A DNA stretch of 64,000 bases from Neelides folsomi (taxonomy: Eukaryota; Arthropoda; Collembola; Neelipleona; Neelidae): assembly GCA_034687125.1 (NCBI GenBank), contig JAQGBZ010000257.1, positions 1 to 64,000 of the forward strand. Direction: 5' to 3'. The stretch's first letter is position 1. The number at the start of each line of letters is the position of its first letter. This document shows, in pieces, positions 21,301-34,740 of the stretch. The notes under the pieces are model-generated. The model made no database searches. It was not told the origin of the DNA and worked only from the letters and a program-made list of their open reading frames with translations. The position numbers and the translations under genes were made by a program.

Positions 21301-23900
21301 TATCGTAAATTAAAGTGGAAAAAAGTATTATATATGCTATAAAAGAAAGTTATTTAGATAAAAAAGTTACTTGAAAGATAATATTTAAAAGAGACTTGGA
21401 CTTTAGAAAGGCCAACTTTTAACAAAGACAATAAAAAAAACATTATAAAGGATTATTTTAAATTACTACTAAATGGAAAGTTGAAACTTATCATGTTTCA
21501 CTTTGTGGGAGGAGAGTTGAATGTACTGTTTGTTAGGTATACATAATCATGATTAATCATCGGAGGAGGGTCCGAAGGAAACCACAATTCTATATATTTT
21601 TATTAACATGAACACAGTAATTGAATTTAATAACAATATTGATTTCATTATCGTTATTATTGTTCTTACATAGTACATGCATGGGTTTTCTATTATCAAC
21701 AACAATGTTGATTGAAAGCAGTTTTTAAAATTCTCTTTTTTTGAATGTGAGTGATATCTTGCGAGTGTGTGAGTGTCAGCTACTCACCCTTGAGCTTGGA
21801 GGGTTCTTATGAGGCTTAATTAATGGGGAACTCTTGAGTGGTTGAGAAAGGTTCAGGCCGCACTTGTGAATGAAACCTATCAGTATGAAGAAACAAAGAG
21901 TTCTTAATCTCCTCATTTACCATGTCAAGATGAAAAGTTCTATAGCGACCTTATCCATTCACTTTATTCACATATCACATTCAACTAGCCGAATCTTCCT
22001 CTACCTTAAAGAAAAGAAAAAACTTTTATAGAGGAATAAAAAAAGACTCACTACTAGTCACATACCATACACACTACATTATTTGAATAAAATCGATAAC
22101 AATATAAAAGGTTGTAAAATACTGATCTTAATCGATGTGATATAAATATATGTAGCATTATGTATTAAGAATACTTTTAAATGACGATTAGATTTATATA
22201 AAATTGTCATCAATTAATAAAATATATTAATTCGTTGAAAAATCTAATTTGTCTTGATACTCTAAGTAAATGGATATAAATAATATGCACAAATAACATT
22301 AATTTATGTAAGGTATGTATTATATTAATTATATATTTATATTATTATTATACATAATATAAAGAATATAAACAAATATTATTATAAGATCTTTAAAATA
22401 TCCTTACCTATTAAATTCAAAACAAGAACTAGTTTAATCATTCCGACAAGTACTAATATGTAGCAGGGCCTTTGCATAAGAAATGGTGAATATAAATATA
22501 GTAAGGTACTTATCAAGAGTATTTATCTTTGAAAATAAACGAAACTTATCATTGTAATTGTTAGTTTAAGGATTTACAAGCAGAAAGAGGGAATTGCATA
22601 ATTTCCCTGAGGATCCCTTTGTTCTTGCCGGGACTGGGAATTTACAAGCTGACAGCTTTTGTTAGTTTTTAATTGAAGTGGATGTTTTCCTCTTAATTAT
22701 GGTTCCTTGTTCCGTGGGACTTTCAATGAAGAGTCTCTTTGGTTCTTAAAAGGTTTGTTTTCCTTTGAGAATTCATCAAGATTAAAATTAAAATAAATTG
22801 TCCCTTGAGTCTCAACATTATTGTACGCGGTTCCCTTTGGTTCACATTCATAAATGCGAAATTCCGTCGGGCGAATGAGAAAAAAAGTTGAACAGATGAA
22901 TTGACAAACTTCTCATGAATGGGAATTCATCGAAACTCAACCTGTTTGCCCTTCTCCTACTCATAGGAGAACTCGCGTCATTTTCATTATTTTATCAAGA
23001 AGAATTAATGGTTGAAGGTACAAATTTTATTATCAACATCCCTTATTAAAAGAGAGGCTCGTCATAGGCACACAATATGTGGAGGTCGGAGTAAGTGCAA
23101 ATCCAAACTTTAATTCTTTTATCTCACATTCAGAAAAATGTGAATGGTGTGGGAAGGGAATAAGCACCAAGAAATTAAAAGTTAGTAGGTATATATAAAA
23201 TACTAAATGTATATGTAAAGTACATACTCCACCATCGATAAAACATTATATGGGACCAGCACTTATCCCTAAAACACAGCATTTCATTTTTAAGTCAAGT
23301 TCCATCAGTGAATGAAATTTATAGTCGTTATATAACAAGTGGACTATGAAAGTTGGAAATGAGAGTTTATGGGGAGGCCCGAAGGAACAAATTAAAACTC
23401 CCCTGCCTCATCCACTTAAACTTCATGTTGAAGAAAAATACACTTTGGGTAACCTTTTATTAAATAATTTAAAAATTGAATAAAACTTGTGAATAGAAAA
23501 TTTTGCAACTTTAAGATATGATAAATATGGTTCATAAAATTCATAATTGTAAGTGTGATTGTGATAAATATGATATTATGTAAGGCATTCAGCTTGCTTT
23601 CAATTTCAAAGAGATATTTTCTATTGAAATAAACTTAAAATGAAAAGTTATTCAATTGAAGTGAATTTTTTCCTTAAAAAGCAAAGGATTCATATTTTTC
23701 CCTTTTTCATATGAGTGAGTTTCTTAATTGTGGGTATGTTTTGTATGGGAACAGATAATGTATTGAGTTACAAGAATGGTCTGGAAATACGCTTAAAAGC
23801 AATTCGAGTACAAAGAATCCACATATATCAAAGTTGTGTATTTCTCACAAGTTGGAATAAATACACGTTGGATTTGGACGTGTAGGTTGGGAATATTATC
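21301..23900. other. Non-coding, mainly AT-rich
   Basis: No gene seen. Very AT-rich over 21,300-22,570 and 23,160-23,900. One moderately GC-richer block lies at about 22,590-23,100. Confidence 0.5.
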
Positions 23901-25600
23901 TCTTGAGATCCTTTGAATCAAAGTTTGACTTTTCCCGACTGCCCTCATAATAGAGAATGCGGAGTGAAAAAAACGAGGCAAGGGAGGGATATTGTAATAT
24001 ATATTAAATACATACTAGGTATATAAGGGCCCTGACTCCATATATGACATTCTCTATGTGGAGTGTGTCCAGCGGGGGTGAGTTATAAGTCCTTCATGAA
24101 GGTGGAGGACGAGGGCAAAGCGAGCCGACGGACGTATCCGATCCATTCCAGTGGCTTGACACTGTCTCATTCTCTCCGACTCCTGTCCCACGAGGCGGAC
24201 AATGGGGCGAAGGAATCCCTCGACCCTCATCACGATCATGCTGGGCGGAGGAAGGGTACAGATGACCCTCACCTCTTAAAATTATTGAGAAAAAGTCTCC
24301 TTTTTAAATCTCCCATTATGTTTCCATCAGGGAATTCCTCCCGACACCAATGGGGCCGCTTATTGTGGAACACCAAACGTTGCTCAACTCAAAGCCGAAT
24401 GAATTAAAGGTGTGGGTAATCGTCGTAATCGGAAGGGACGGAGGAAATTTGGGAATTGTATGGACCTTCCGGGGAGACGTTTAATGCATTCTGGCCCAAA
24501 GGCCTCGAAAGCCCCAATTGTTTACGCGTGTAAAACGACGAACCCTCAATGGAAATTTCTCAATTCTGTTCATGGTAAAAAGACAGTCGAGGTCTCCTTG
24601 CACACGTAGACACCTTTGGCCATTGAGGCCCTTGTGACAACAATGAGCTTCGTATTTTCTTTCATTTACACACCGGCCCTCTTCGCCCAGTCGAGGAGGC
24701 TCATGGGAAATATGTGGGATGTATGGTGGAAGTGTGAAGAGCCTTTCTCGTTACATGGAAATACAAAAAAGTGAATAAAACGAGGACTCCTATGAAAACA
24801 GTCGTTAAACCTCACATTTCCCTTCAACTTTAATTTTAAGGGCTAACCACACACACACATAAATACATCCCTATAGTTCCACACACGAGGCCTCGTTCTA
24901 TTTACACACTTCTTAATCCCGGCTCAAATCTTTCTCATATGTAATATAAGAAGAGTTCTTTTATAAAGAACTGATTTTCATGATATAAAATTTTAAAAAA
25001 TGATACAGTTTATACCTTGATTTAATAAAATTGGAACTCCGTTTTACTTAATTTCTTTTTTTTTTAGTAAATACTGTACATTCTCGAATGCACTCACATT
25101 CAGTAAATTTATCAAAGTTAAAGAAATACATAATTTTCAATCAAAATTCCGCAAATGACGAAAGTGATATATATCTTAATTTCCTTTCCACTTCGGCTGT
25201 TATCATCCAGTAAATAAAAATGATTTAGGAATTACGAGAAATTAATTATCATCTTCAACACAGTAAAGTTTGGTAATTGAAGAGGGGACAATTACCATAT
25301 TTATGACTGCGAATGGGCCGAGGAGCTAAGAAATATTTTATTTTAATAGTTGAAACCTTCGTGGAAGTGTGAATCGAATAATGAGTGAATATTTAGGTAT
25401 GTAGTAAGCGGTAATTGAATAATTGGTAGGTTGAGTTGGAACAGGAGAGTTTGGCAAATCAATGAATTTGTATGCGCGTCGTTCTCAATGAATAAATCAC
25501 GGGTTTTTCGGCGGCGTCACTCGGAGAGAGTTTGAGGGTCGGCCGCAGTCCTGCTGAGCCCTCCATGCCGCCCCTTTCCTAATATTTGGACATACCCTTA
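23901..25600. other. CpG-containing non-coding block 24.05-24.75 kb and small CpG patch at 25.5 kb
   Basis: Open frames of 60-115 codons occur on both strands over 24,054-24,609, but the two on the plus strand are in different frames, no family is recognisable and no splice joins them. The short patch 25,490-25,570 is locally dense in CpG (GGCGGCGTC, GGTCGGCCGC). I treat both as candidate regulatory DNA. Confidence 0.4.
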
Positions 25601-28600
25601 AACAACATATGTATGAAAAGCACCAAAGAAAGGAAATGCTTTTTTATTTTTATTCATCTCCCAAGTTTCATATTTAAAAATAACAATAGGTATTTACGAT
25701 AAGATATAATAAAAATAATAATATACTATTAGAATTAGAACCTTTTTAAAACTTATATTAAGAAATTTTAATATAATGTATTAATAAAATAAAATTGACC
25801 GTTTAAAATTTGAATCATCGTTACATATACACTTAATATGCTTATTCATCCATATATTGTTTTTTTAACTTATGTTAAATATAAAATTTCTTTTTCTTAT
25901 ATATTAAACGTAGCAATAATAGAGATACGTGTAAGTGGCTCTTTGAGTAAATTGAAAGGTCTCCCCATTCTGACTTCTGAGGAATGAAAATGTGAGGAAA
26001 GGGTGAGAAGGATATTCCCTTCTTTCAATGAAAAGGAATCCAATGTGAAAAGACGATGATAGTGTTTGACTTCTATTAGGGAGGAGGGAAAGAAAGTAAG
26101 TTGTGTGCTGTGTGATATAATCCTCCCCTTTTCTTATTACACCATCGTCTTCGTGAATGAGGGCTGTCCGGATGGGCCGGCCAAATGCCTCTAATTCAAC
26201 TTCCTATTTAAGTAGCCGAGAGAGAAAGAGGAACGGATTAGTCTACTTCTTACTAAAACTATCATTTTCTCACGCTATCTGATTCCCACCTCCATAATCA
26301 AGTCCCCTTTATTTACCCTGATAGTATTTGCCTCACGGGTAATAAGATGGCTACAATGATCAAAGGATTAAATTAATCTCTGAATAAAATTTTAACGTCA
26401 TAATTCATCTTTTAATATTTTAACAACATCTAATTATCTGTATATAAATATCCTATTTAAATGATTTATCATAAGAAAATTGTATTAAAATTATCAATAA
26501 TTATGCATTTTTGGTAAATTATCTGTTCTGCTGAAAAATGAAATCTAAAAATTTTTATTCAGCATACCCCAGATGTTCATATGTCTTATTTATACCATAC
26601 AAATATCGTATGTATTAATATGTATATACCATGTATAGTTTTATACATAATAAAACAACGAAGACGAGTATAAAATATAGATTCTTAATGTTCTATAAGT
26701 ATATTAGAAAATAAAAAATATATCATTCTGCTCTGTGACTGTGGGAGTTGATGGTTTGAAAGGCTCAAAAACTCATTGGAGTTATTTTACATCCTTTGTT
26801 CAGTAAAATTGACTCCTCACCGTGACTCGTGCGTATGTATTAAGAAAATCTTCATCCGCTTCCTCTCATTCTATTATTTATCTCAAGAGATAATGGTTTG
26901 AAAATCAGAACAAGGATTCAAAAATCAAAAGAGCATGTTGGAAAAATCATATAGCACAAACTGAAAATATAAAATAATACATTCCCTAGTCTTATACTAA
27001 GTATGGTATACCTGTACAGAAATGTTTCTGAATAGGTATTTATTCTTTATAAAATAGAGTATAGATCTAGAGTAGAGTATATGTATTTTTAGAGGTAATG
27101 GGCTGTTAAATTATTGATTATTCATTCAAACAATATAAATAAATATGAAAAACTGAATAAGGCAATGAATTCTAATTATACAAGGATAGCAGGATAATCG
27201 TATTGTAACTAACAATGAGTACAGAGTGTAGTAATGGGTAGAATTATTTTTCATTTCAACTCCAACATCTTCATCTACAGTTCAAAATACGCATAATAAT
27301 GTAAAATACAAGCGTGATATATGATACTTATGATATGATGTAAATAATAAAAATTTTGAATTTGAAGATTTTACAGCTTCTATTAAATAAAAAGATTTAA
27401 AAAGGGATGAAAAAAGATAAATTGTAGAATAATCAAGCAAAAGGAGGGATCCGTAGATTTATTTTCCGCTTATTTGGTAGCAATGAGGAAGGGGATTTGG
27501 AATTAAAAGATTTAAATGAATTTGAGAAGATTCCCTTTCAAATATTCATGAAGGATGTTGGGCGTGTTCGGTGAGAGGTTATCTCGGACGTCGGTCGGTT
27601 TAATTATTCTAAAGTCGTAAATTTGAGGGGAAGATCTCATAAAGGGGCTTTCTATCATGCGTGCCAGCTACTAAAGAAGCCTTTTGAGAAATGGAGTTTT
27701 CACATTAATGAATTAATGAAAATTTATTTCCTCTCCCGTCCCTCATCTGAGGAGGTTCGTTTGTGTGATCCTTTTGGGGAATTCTTTTCACTCGACTGTC
27801 GGGGTGGATTTATTTATGCCGTGGACTTAATCCGAGGGTGGGAGGTGACAAATGCGAGTCTCAACAGGTGGATTTTTCCATCTCCACAGGGACGGTCCAT
27901 GGGTCGGAGCAACCTGTTGATCGCCTTCCGAGTTCCCAATGCCGGCTCCTTCTCCCACATCCTTTTTCCTACCAGCTTCAACATTGAGTCTCATAAAAAC
28001 TTTTAATGTTAATTCACTCTGTTGGATCCTGTAGAATTATTTACTACGTACACTTCACACAGAGAGTCACATAAAGCTATTATATCCATTTACATACAGA
28101 AGGAATCCTCGTCTTCATTTAATCTACTTGACATTTTGCATATGAAATTCATCTTTGCAATTGAGAGGGACATAATGGATGTGCCCAAGTCCAGGTATTT
28201 CATGATTCTTGGGATCGTCAGGGATGAACGATGCCTATAATAAAATATTTTCATATGAGTCAAGTAAATAGGTAACAATGCAACTATACTTGTTTTCTTC
28301 AACCACATGGTTCAAACTATTGGAATCAAAAAGCCCATTTGGCCTCCAAGGACTCCAAGGGGAGAAAAATAGTTTATGGATCGCTTTGGATAACGAGAAA
28401 TTATTGTAAGATCTTTCTTAGGCCCCGTTATTGATGCTGGCTGTATTTCAATTTCAATGCAATTCCACAAGTGTTCACAACAATCATCCGCTCCAAACTC
28501 AAATATACAAATTGGGAAATGGGTGGGAAAGGAAGGAATAAAACTATTGAAGAGACATTTTATTGACCAAACACCGACATTGTGATTCCAAACACCGGGT

Positions 28601-28960
28601 CTCTTCAATGAAAGTCTTTCCGGCTTGGGTTTTCTTTTTCTTAAACTCAGGGATTGACATTTACAACCGTTGATTTCATAAAATTAAACTGTCGACAAAT
28701 ACAAAATGTCTGTTGTACCTTGTACAGCTACACGTTTGAATGTAGGTATACAAATTCAGAGAGTTTAAATGTTTAACTACAAATATCCAAAATTTTACTA
28801 CTAAACAAATTACAGCTTAAAAATACTTTTTATACTAATATATGGAATTTACTTGTAACTACAAATATCACTAATAGGTACGTTGGCATAAAATAGTTAC
28901 TTACATATATGGATATTTATGTATGTACTCGCACACATGAAGCTCGGCCATGACCGAGAC
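25601..28960. other. Non-coding: AT-rich DNA with blocks at 25.9-26.3 and 27.4-28.6 kb
   Basis: No gene supported. An open frame over 27,623-28,006 (127 codons, opening with TTG and not ATG) has no recognisable domain and no splice evidence. The rest alternates between AT-rich DNA and GC-richer blocks. Confidence 0.45.
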
Positions 28961-31900
28961 TCGTAGCGATAATAGCATTAGCCACACCAACTAATACGTC
29001 CTATTCACTCGTCCTCGTCTTCTCCTTTCCCACGATCCGTACCGTCACCTCGTACTAATTATATAAAGAAATTTGAAAACTTCCTCGTTTAATTCATGTC
29101 TAAGAATTCATTAGAGATTTTAGTCAAAGGGTTCCTACCCCAAAAGACATTCCATTTATGATAAACCCGTAAAGCTCCAATTTTCATGCCATATCCAGCG
29201 GGATAATGAGTTTGTAAATTGATAAATTTTACGAGGCTATTAAATGCCTTTTGTCCATCATTAAACTCCCTTGGTAAATTCCCCATCTTAAATTAAATGC
29301 CGTCCTGAGGAATTGAAATAAATACTTATTACGCTATTAGTCATTAGATATGGTTTGAATGAAGAGCCGAGTCTTAATGCAGATAAATTGGGATGAGCAA
29401 ATGAAGGGGAAAATAACGAAGTTGGTTCATTTCTTAGGTGCGTGACCTGTGACCCTCGGGAGTCGAATGTGTGGCAGGTGCGGAGACCTCGTTGCGTGAA
29501 TAACTGAGAGTTTAAATTGTGGTTTTTCCTTCGACGGCCACCTTGGGAGGAGAGAAAAGATTGTGCACTCAATGTTGTTGGAGACCTTCTTTACGACGAC
29601 CGGTTGATAGAGACATGGAACATAATTAAATAATCATAAAAGAAACAACGAGAGGAATCTGCCTCCATCCATAAATCCTTGTTAATGGGCCAGATTCAGA
29701 GCCTCGATTACAATTCTTATTCAACCTTTATTTTCAATCTCCTTTAAAACATGCCGAGAAGATAAGGGAATTATATATAGGATACAAAGTCAAAAACCAT
29801 TTTTATATTTACTTATTTATAAAAATGGCTCTTAAGTATTACTTAATGTCCTATGGGCATTTGTACAGAAATATAATTGAAATATTCAGGTTTTCCTTCA
29901 CATCTTCTTGGAAATGCTTATAATACATCCATATTAGCTCATTTTGCAATAACTAAAACTTACTATTACTTGAATACAATAAACAAAAGTTCATATTGAG
30001 ACAATTTCTTTTTACAAGCATTTATCCATTGTAGCCACGTTACTCAAATTTGCCACTCAGGCAAACATAATCTAATATGTATAATGTATAAAGTAATTTA
30101 TTTATTGTAGAGTTGGCTATTTTTTTCACAAGGGCTTATGACCTTTTGATGATGAATGCAAATACAAATATTCATTCACTCACTCAGTCTCTACTGTAAG
30201 ATGCTTTAGATATAGGAACCGTGTTATTAATATTTATCCTCTCGTCTTATTCTATTAGTATTTGTACTTTTAAAATAAACTTTACTGACTCGTCACTTCA
30301 GATACACAAGAAATATGCTAATACTTACCTACGAATGTATTATTTAACGTTCAATCCCATCAGCTCAAATATGACTCCTATACTTTATTATGTTCGTCTT
30401 TCATTTAAAATGTACCTACAAGTTCATACCTAAATGATTTTCTCAATAGTCAATATTATGTTGTGCTCTGCTTAGTTAAAGAGATGATTGAAGAGCATAT
30501 TTGAATTTACACAATGAAGATAAGTTTATAAATTTAGTCAATATTAAAACCTTCCCTGGGTCCCATCCCTTGAATAAAAGTAATTGAGAAATGGTAATTG
30601 TAGGCTCTTGCCGTCGGCTCCTCCTCACTACGCGTCCGCTATTAAAACATCTCTTTTTCTCCAGTAGTTGATGAAGTTGGAGAAATCGCAACTCACCTTC
30701 CTGTAATTAATCAAGCCCCTAAGTTGAAATATACTTATAATTCTGACTTCCATACTACCGTATTGCCTTTCCATTATAATGCAAGGTGTACTTTTCCGAT
30801 ATATTAAGTACCTAAATATGTAGTATACTTAAATATATTATAAAGTTACATTCCTATTACGTTATACAGGAATAGAAAATTAAAATGTAAAGCCAATCAA
30901 CATAAAATATTTGAATGCAATATATATATATATATTTAGTGAATAAGAAGGCAAGTTTGGTGGTATGCGACGTTAATAAATAAGGCATTTTTATATTGTA
31001 TTTTATATATAGAGTGTAACATATATCCATAGTGTATAAAAATACTCATTAATCATTTAGGTAATATGATAGATGAAGTTGTTTACATAAATGAGGATGA
31101 ATAATGGTGGAATGTAAGTGAGGGTAAAAGCTATTTAATCACACTAAATGGCAGAGTTTGAGTGTCCTTTAATAGTTTAAATGTGAGCTGGTCAAATTGT
31201 ATAATGTGTAGAAAAGGAGCGGAAGGAGCAGCAGGGAGAGCTTGAAAAGTGTCTTCTGAGGACATTGTTATTTTAAACTCCGTCGTGTCTCCATTGTGGA
31301 GGGAAAGTAAATAAAATTCCCAGGTTCGTATAAATAAATAGTTGGGCTGAATGGTCCGGATGAATCATTCTCGAGTGGAGAGCTCAAGAGCCCCATCAAA
31401 ATCCTTTCCTAATCATCTCATAAAGTCGAGTTGCATTGTGAAGCGAACTGACAACTGTAAATCATCCACCTGTCCGGCCCAAGGAAAATTCGCTCTTCCC
31501 AACGAGAGTCACACGAGGGACTGGGAATTAAGAATAGATAATGTTTGGATTGTATGAGCCACACAAGTGGACTCAAGTTTGGACGTGGCTGAGGAGTGAG
31601 GCTTAGTGTCTCCTCAACCTCACTGAGGAGAGAAATGAGGGAGGAGGAGACCCGATAATCATAAAGGAATTATAATCCCGAGACACGATGGAGGAAAAAG
31701 CCGCCGTCCTCCCTTCATGAATTTATTGCTCAAGATATGTGAATTATAAAAATGTCAACTCGAACGAGTTTAAAGGCAGAAGACATTCATTTCTCTGTTC
31801 AAGCCCTTGAGAAACTTGAAGGAGACGTTGCTTTTATATATTTCTCCTTAAATCCCCTCATCTTCCAAATCCCGCTTATTTATTATTTACATGTCATATC

Positions 31901-32030
31901 TCCTCCCTCCTTGCCATCGCCAATTCAAAGGTCGGCGTTTCTGGGAATTATTGATTGTCCATTGTTCTAATAACCGCATTCTTATTATTCATGCAATATA
32001 GGAAATGCAGAATGACAGAAAATAGTTTAA
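28961..32030. other. Non-coding: GC-richer blocks at 28.9-29.6 and 31.2-31.95 kb
   Basis: No gene seen. A small hairpin CTCGG-n6-CCGAG is at 28,943-28,958. A (TA)n run is at 30,921-30,935. The block 31,200-31,960 is CpG-containing without a convincing frame. Confidence 0.45.
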
Positions 32031-34740
32031 CGGAGTTTAAACACCCTATTTACCCGCTATACCTAAATATGTACATTTCCCCATAATACAAATTACAAAG
32101 TTAATACTGTATTTAAATATCTGTATTTAATCAATTTTTTTTATTTAAAATTTTTATAAAAATTTGAATTTGGATATTTCTTGAAATTGTCTTAGATTTT
32201 TTGGTCATTTTCGAAGGAATTTGTGAGAATGTGTGTAGTGCACATTCACAACAATTGTTATAGTAGTTATAACAATTGTTGTTTGTAGTCGTGTCAATAA
32301 AACAAAAGGCAATGAAATTTTGTATGTTTGTGAGCAATTTCCAAGTTAATTGTTTTGAGAATCCACGAAGCCCTCGTGTGTGTATGTAAAGAAGGAAATG
32401 GGATGTTGGACAAGAGGTAAAACAATGATGTGTGATATGTTTTTCCAAACAACTTGAGACGTGTGTGATGTGTAAATTTGGAGAACATGAAGGTCTATTT
32501 GACTTCTTGTAGAGGATAAGGAACACATGTCTACTGTAGGGTTTGGTGTGAGTCTCTCTCTCTCTGCATGTGAGTGCGGAGACGTGGAAATGAGGAACCT
32601 CTGTTTTAGAGGGATAATGGCTAATATCAGAAATCGTATCAGAGGGTAAGGGACGACCGAGGGTCGTTTATTTTTAATAAAGGGAATGGGTAATAGTCCG
32701 ACTCCGAGGATCCATTTATACCTGTCATGTTCACCGTCGAAGATAAGGATCAGAGAGTGGATATTTACTCCACTCTCATTTCAATTCCAACCGTCGGAGA
32801 CAATAAAATTGCCAAGAATCTTCCGTGACCCTCACGGAAAACCTCTCGGCCCTCCTTCAAAACGTGAGAAGAGGAGGGGAAATATGAAGCATTTACATAT
32901 TGCCGCGATGAGATTTGACAAAAAGTGTATTTCTTCCCACTCACGTCGTCTTCCGTCGGAGGGGTCGAAGGGAAAGAACGTGAGTCGTTGGGGGTGCGGG
33001 ACAAGCAACCCTCATTCTGGGCCACGAACAAATGACATTCAAAATTCAAATTAAGAACATGAGTTATGACTCGCGAACCTCTTGATCCGAATCTCCCTTC
33101 GACCCACACCCACGTCAAACATTATACGAGGTCTTATCGTCGTATAATAAAACCAATTTAACCAATTTTATGCCCCTTTTAAACACTGCATTACTTAGAG
33201 AATGGAAAAACTCGGAGAATAAAAATCACGATTATAACTAAAAATTTCTTATTTGAAAAAACATTACATATCAACTTTAAGAAAAGATTAATCAGTTAGA
33301 TGCTTAATAAAAATATTTCGTTAATATGCCTAGTAATGTTAATATATTGAATACTCCTAATATTCCTTATTTATGCTCAAATTCAGTTAATACAAGGATT
33401 GATTTGCACAAATGTGAAATGAACCAATGAATTGAATGTTTACATATAAAATCATATTTGGTTAAAAATGTACGACATAATTATTCCCATTAGAAATTTT
33501 TGTTCAATATTATAATTTATAATATTGCATATTACAACTTGCTTTTGGAATATCATGATTATTATATTATGCACAACGAATTTTTTGAATAAGTGCTTTC
33601 TTATTCTTCTACATATGATAATATCAATAAATAATATTTATGATTCTACTTTTGTAAATATCTTTTATTATACATAGGAAAAATATTAGCGGTCGTCTCC
33701 TTGCGAAATGTTAAAGAGAGAAAGGAGAAAAAAGAAACAAATGGAATGGATAATATTATTCGAGGGCTCGATTGCTTTATGCATTCGAGGCAAAAAAGAG
33801 TCTGGGTTTGGTTCGTGTCTCCAGAGGTAACCTGTTCGTTAAAAAATGATTCCTCGGTATGAATGTGGGTTCGATTATGGACCACCTCCCGTGTGACACG
33901 GCGGTCCTGAGTGTTCCTACAGGGAAATAGGAATGAGGCCTCGCCTTCCCTTCCGGTCATTCTTCGATATCTTAAAGAAGGTCCACCATTTAAATAACAA
34001 TAAATAATCCATCTTTAATTTTTAAAATTTTCCTTCAATCAACGAGATTATTTTAGCTATAAGGAATACATTATTAAACGATATTTCTGAATTAGAGTAT
34101 CAAATTTGTTAGTTATGAAAATGTTTTTTTAAATAAATACAAATTTATTTATTCCAAATATCAAATAAGAAATGCAACTTTGTTGCTCAATTCTCATTCA
34201 TGAATAATTTTATAATTAATAATTACTTATGGAATTAATTAATCAATTGATAATTTAGAGAGAAAAGAAGAGATCAATTGTTGCGAGTATTTCTCCCATG
34301 TGGAACTTTGTCGTTTTTTCCCATCAGTCGCTTTATTGTATTTATTAAAGGGTTGAAGAGGAAAAGAGTAATTGTCGTATTTGAGTCAAAGAACCTACCA
34401 TTATCCAAGTTTATTGAAGAGAAAATTGGCAGGTTGGGGGTTGTGCCAGGAGCATTTTACCATCTCATCCCCCTCAATTAAGGGTCCTCCTTATGGAAAT
34501 GATGAGTAGTGGAAGGAGGTGGCGACTCAACTTACAACTTGTTTCCTCCTTCACCAAACCCTCGGTCCATTTCCCTCACCAATTACCATTATATGGCCCT
34601 ATAACTCCATGACCTCTCACTTCCCCATTTCTCCATTAGGGAACAATTGGTATCTAATTACACAATTACATTCTCTTACATCACAACCTCTCCAACTAAT
34701 CCAAACCCTTTTTTATACTTTTAATTAGTTTTAATCATGT
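32031..34740. other. Non-coding: compound hairpin region, CpG blocks
   Basis: No gene seen. It contains two adjoining inverted repeats at 32,221-32,282 (separate entry), a (TC)n run at 32,553-32,565 and GC-richer blocks at about 32,560-33,130, 33,700-33,960 and 34,260-34,700. CCGTGT-G-ACACGG, a perfect short palindrome, is at 33,889-33,901. Confidence 0.45.
32221..32282. repeat. Two adjoining inverted repeats (double hairpin)
   Basis: The first is TTGTGAGAATGTG (32,221-32,233) against CACATTCACAA (32,241-32,251), with a two-base bulge and a 7-nt loop. The second is perfect: ACAACAATTGTTATA (32,248-32,262) and its exact complement at 32,268-32,282, with loop GTAGT. The two share four bases. 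Each arm of the second contains AACAATTGTT, two overlapping SOX-type AACAAT cores in opposite orientation. Confidence 0.85.

Noticed and set aside
24054-24609. Open frames on both strands in the 24-kb CpG block
   Set aside because: The two plus-strand frames are not in register, no splice sites join them and neither resembles a known family. The block is better explained as non-coding GC-richer DNA.
27623-28006. 127-codon plus-strand open frame
   Set aside because: It opens with TTG and not ATG, has no recognisable domain and no splice context; this length is plausible by chance in GC-richer DNA.
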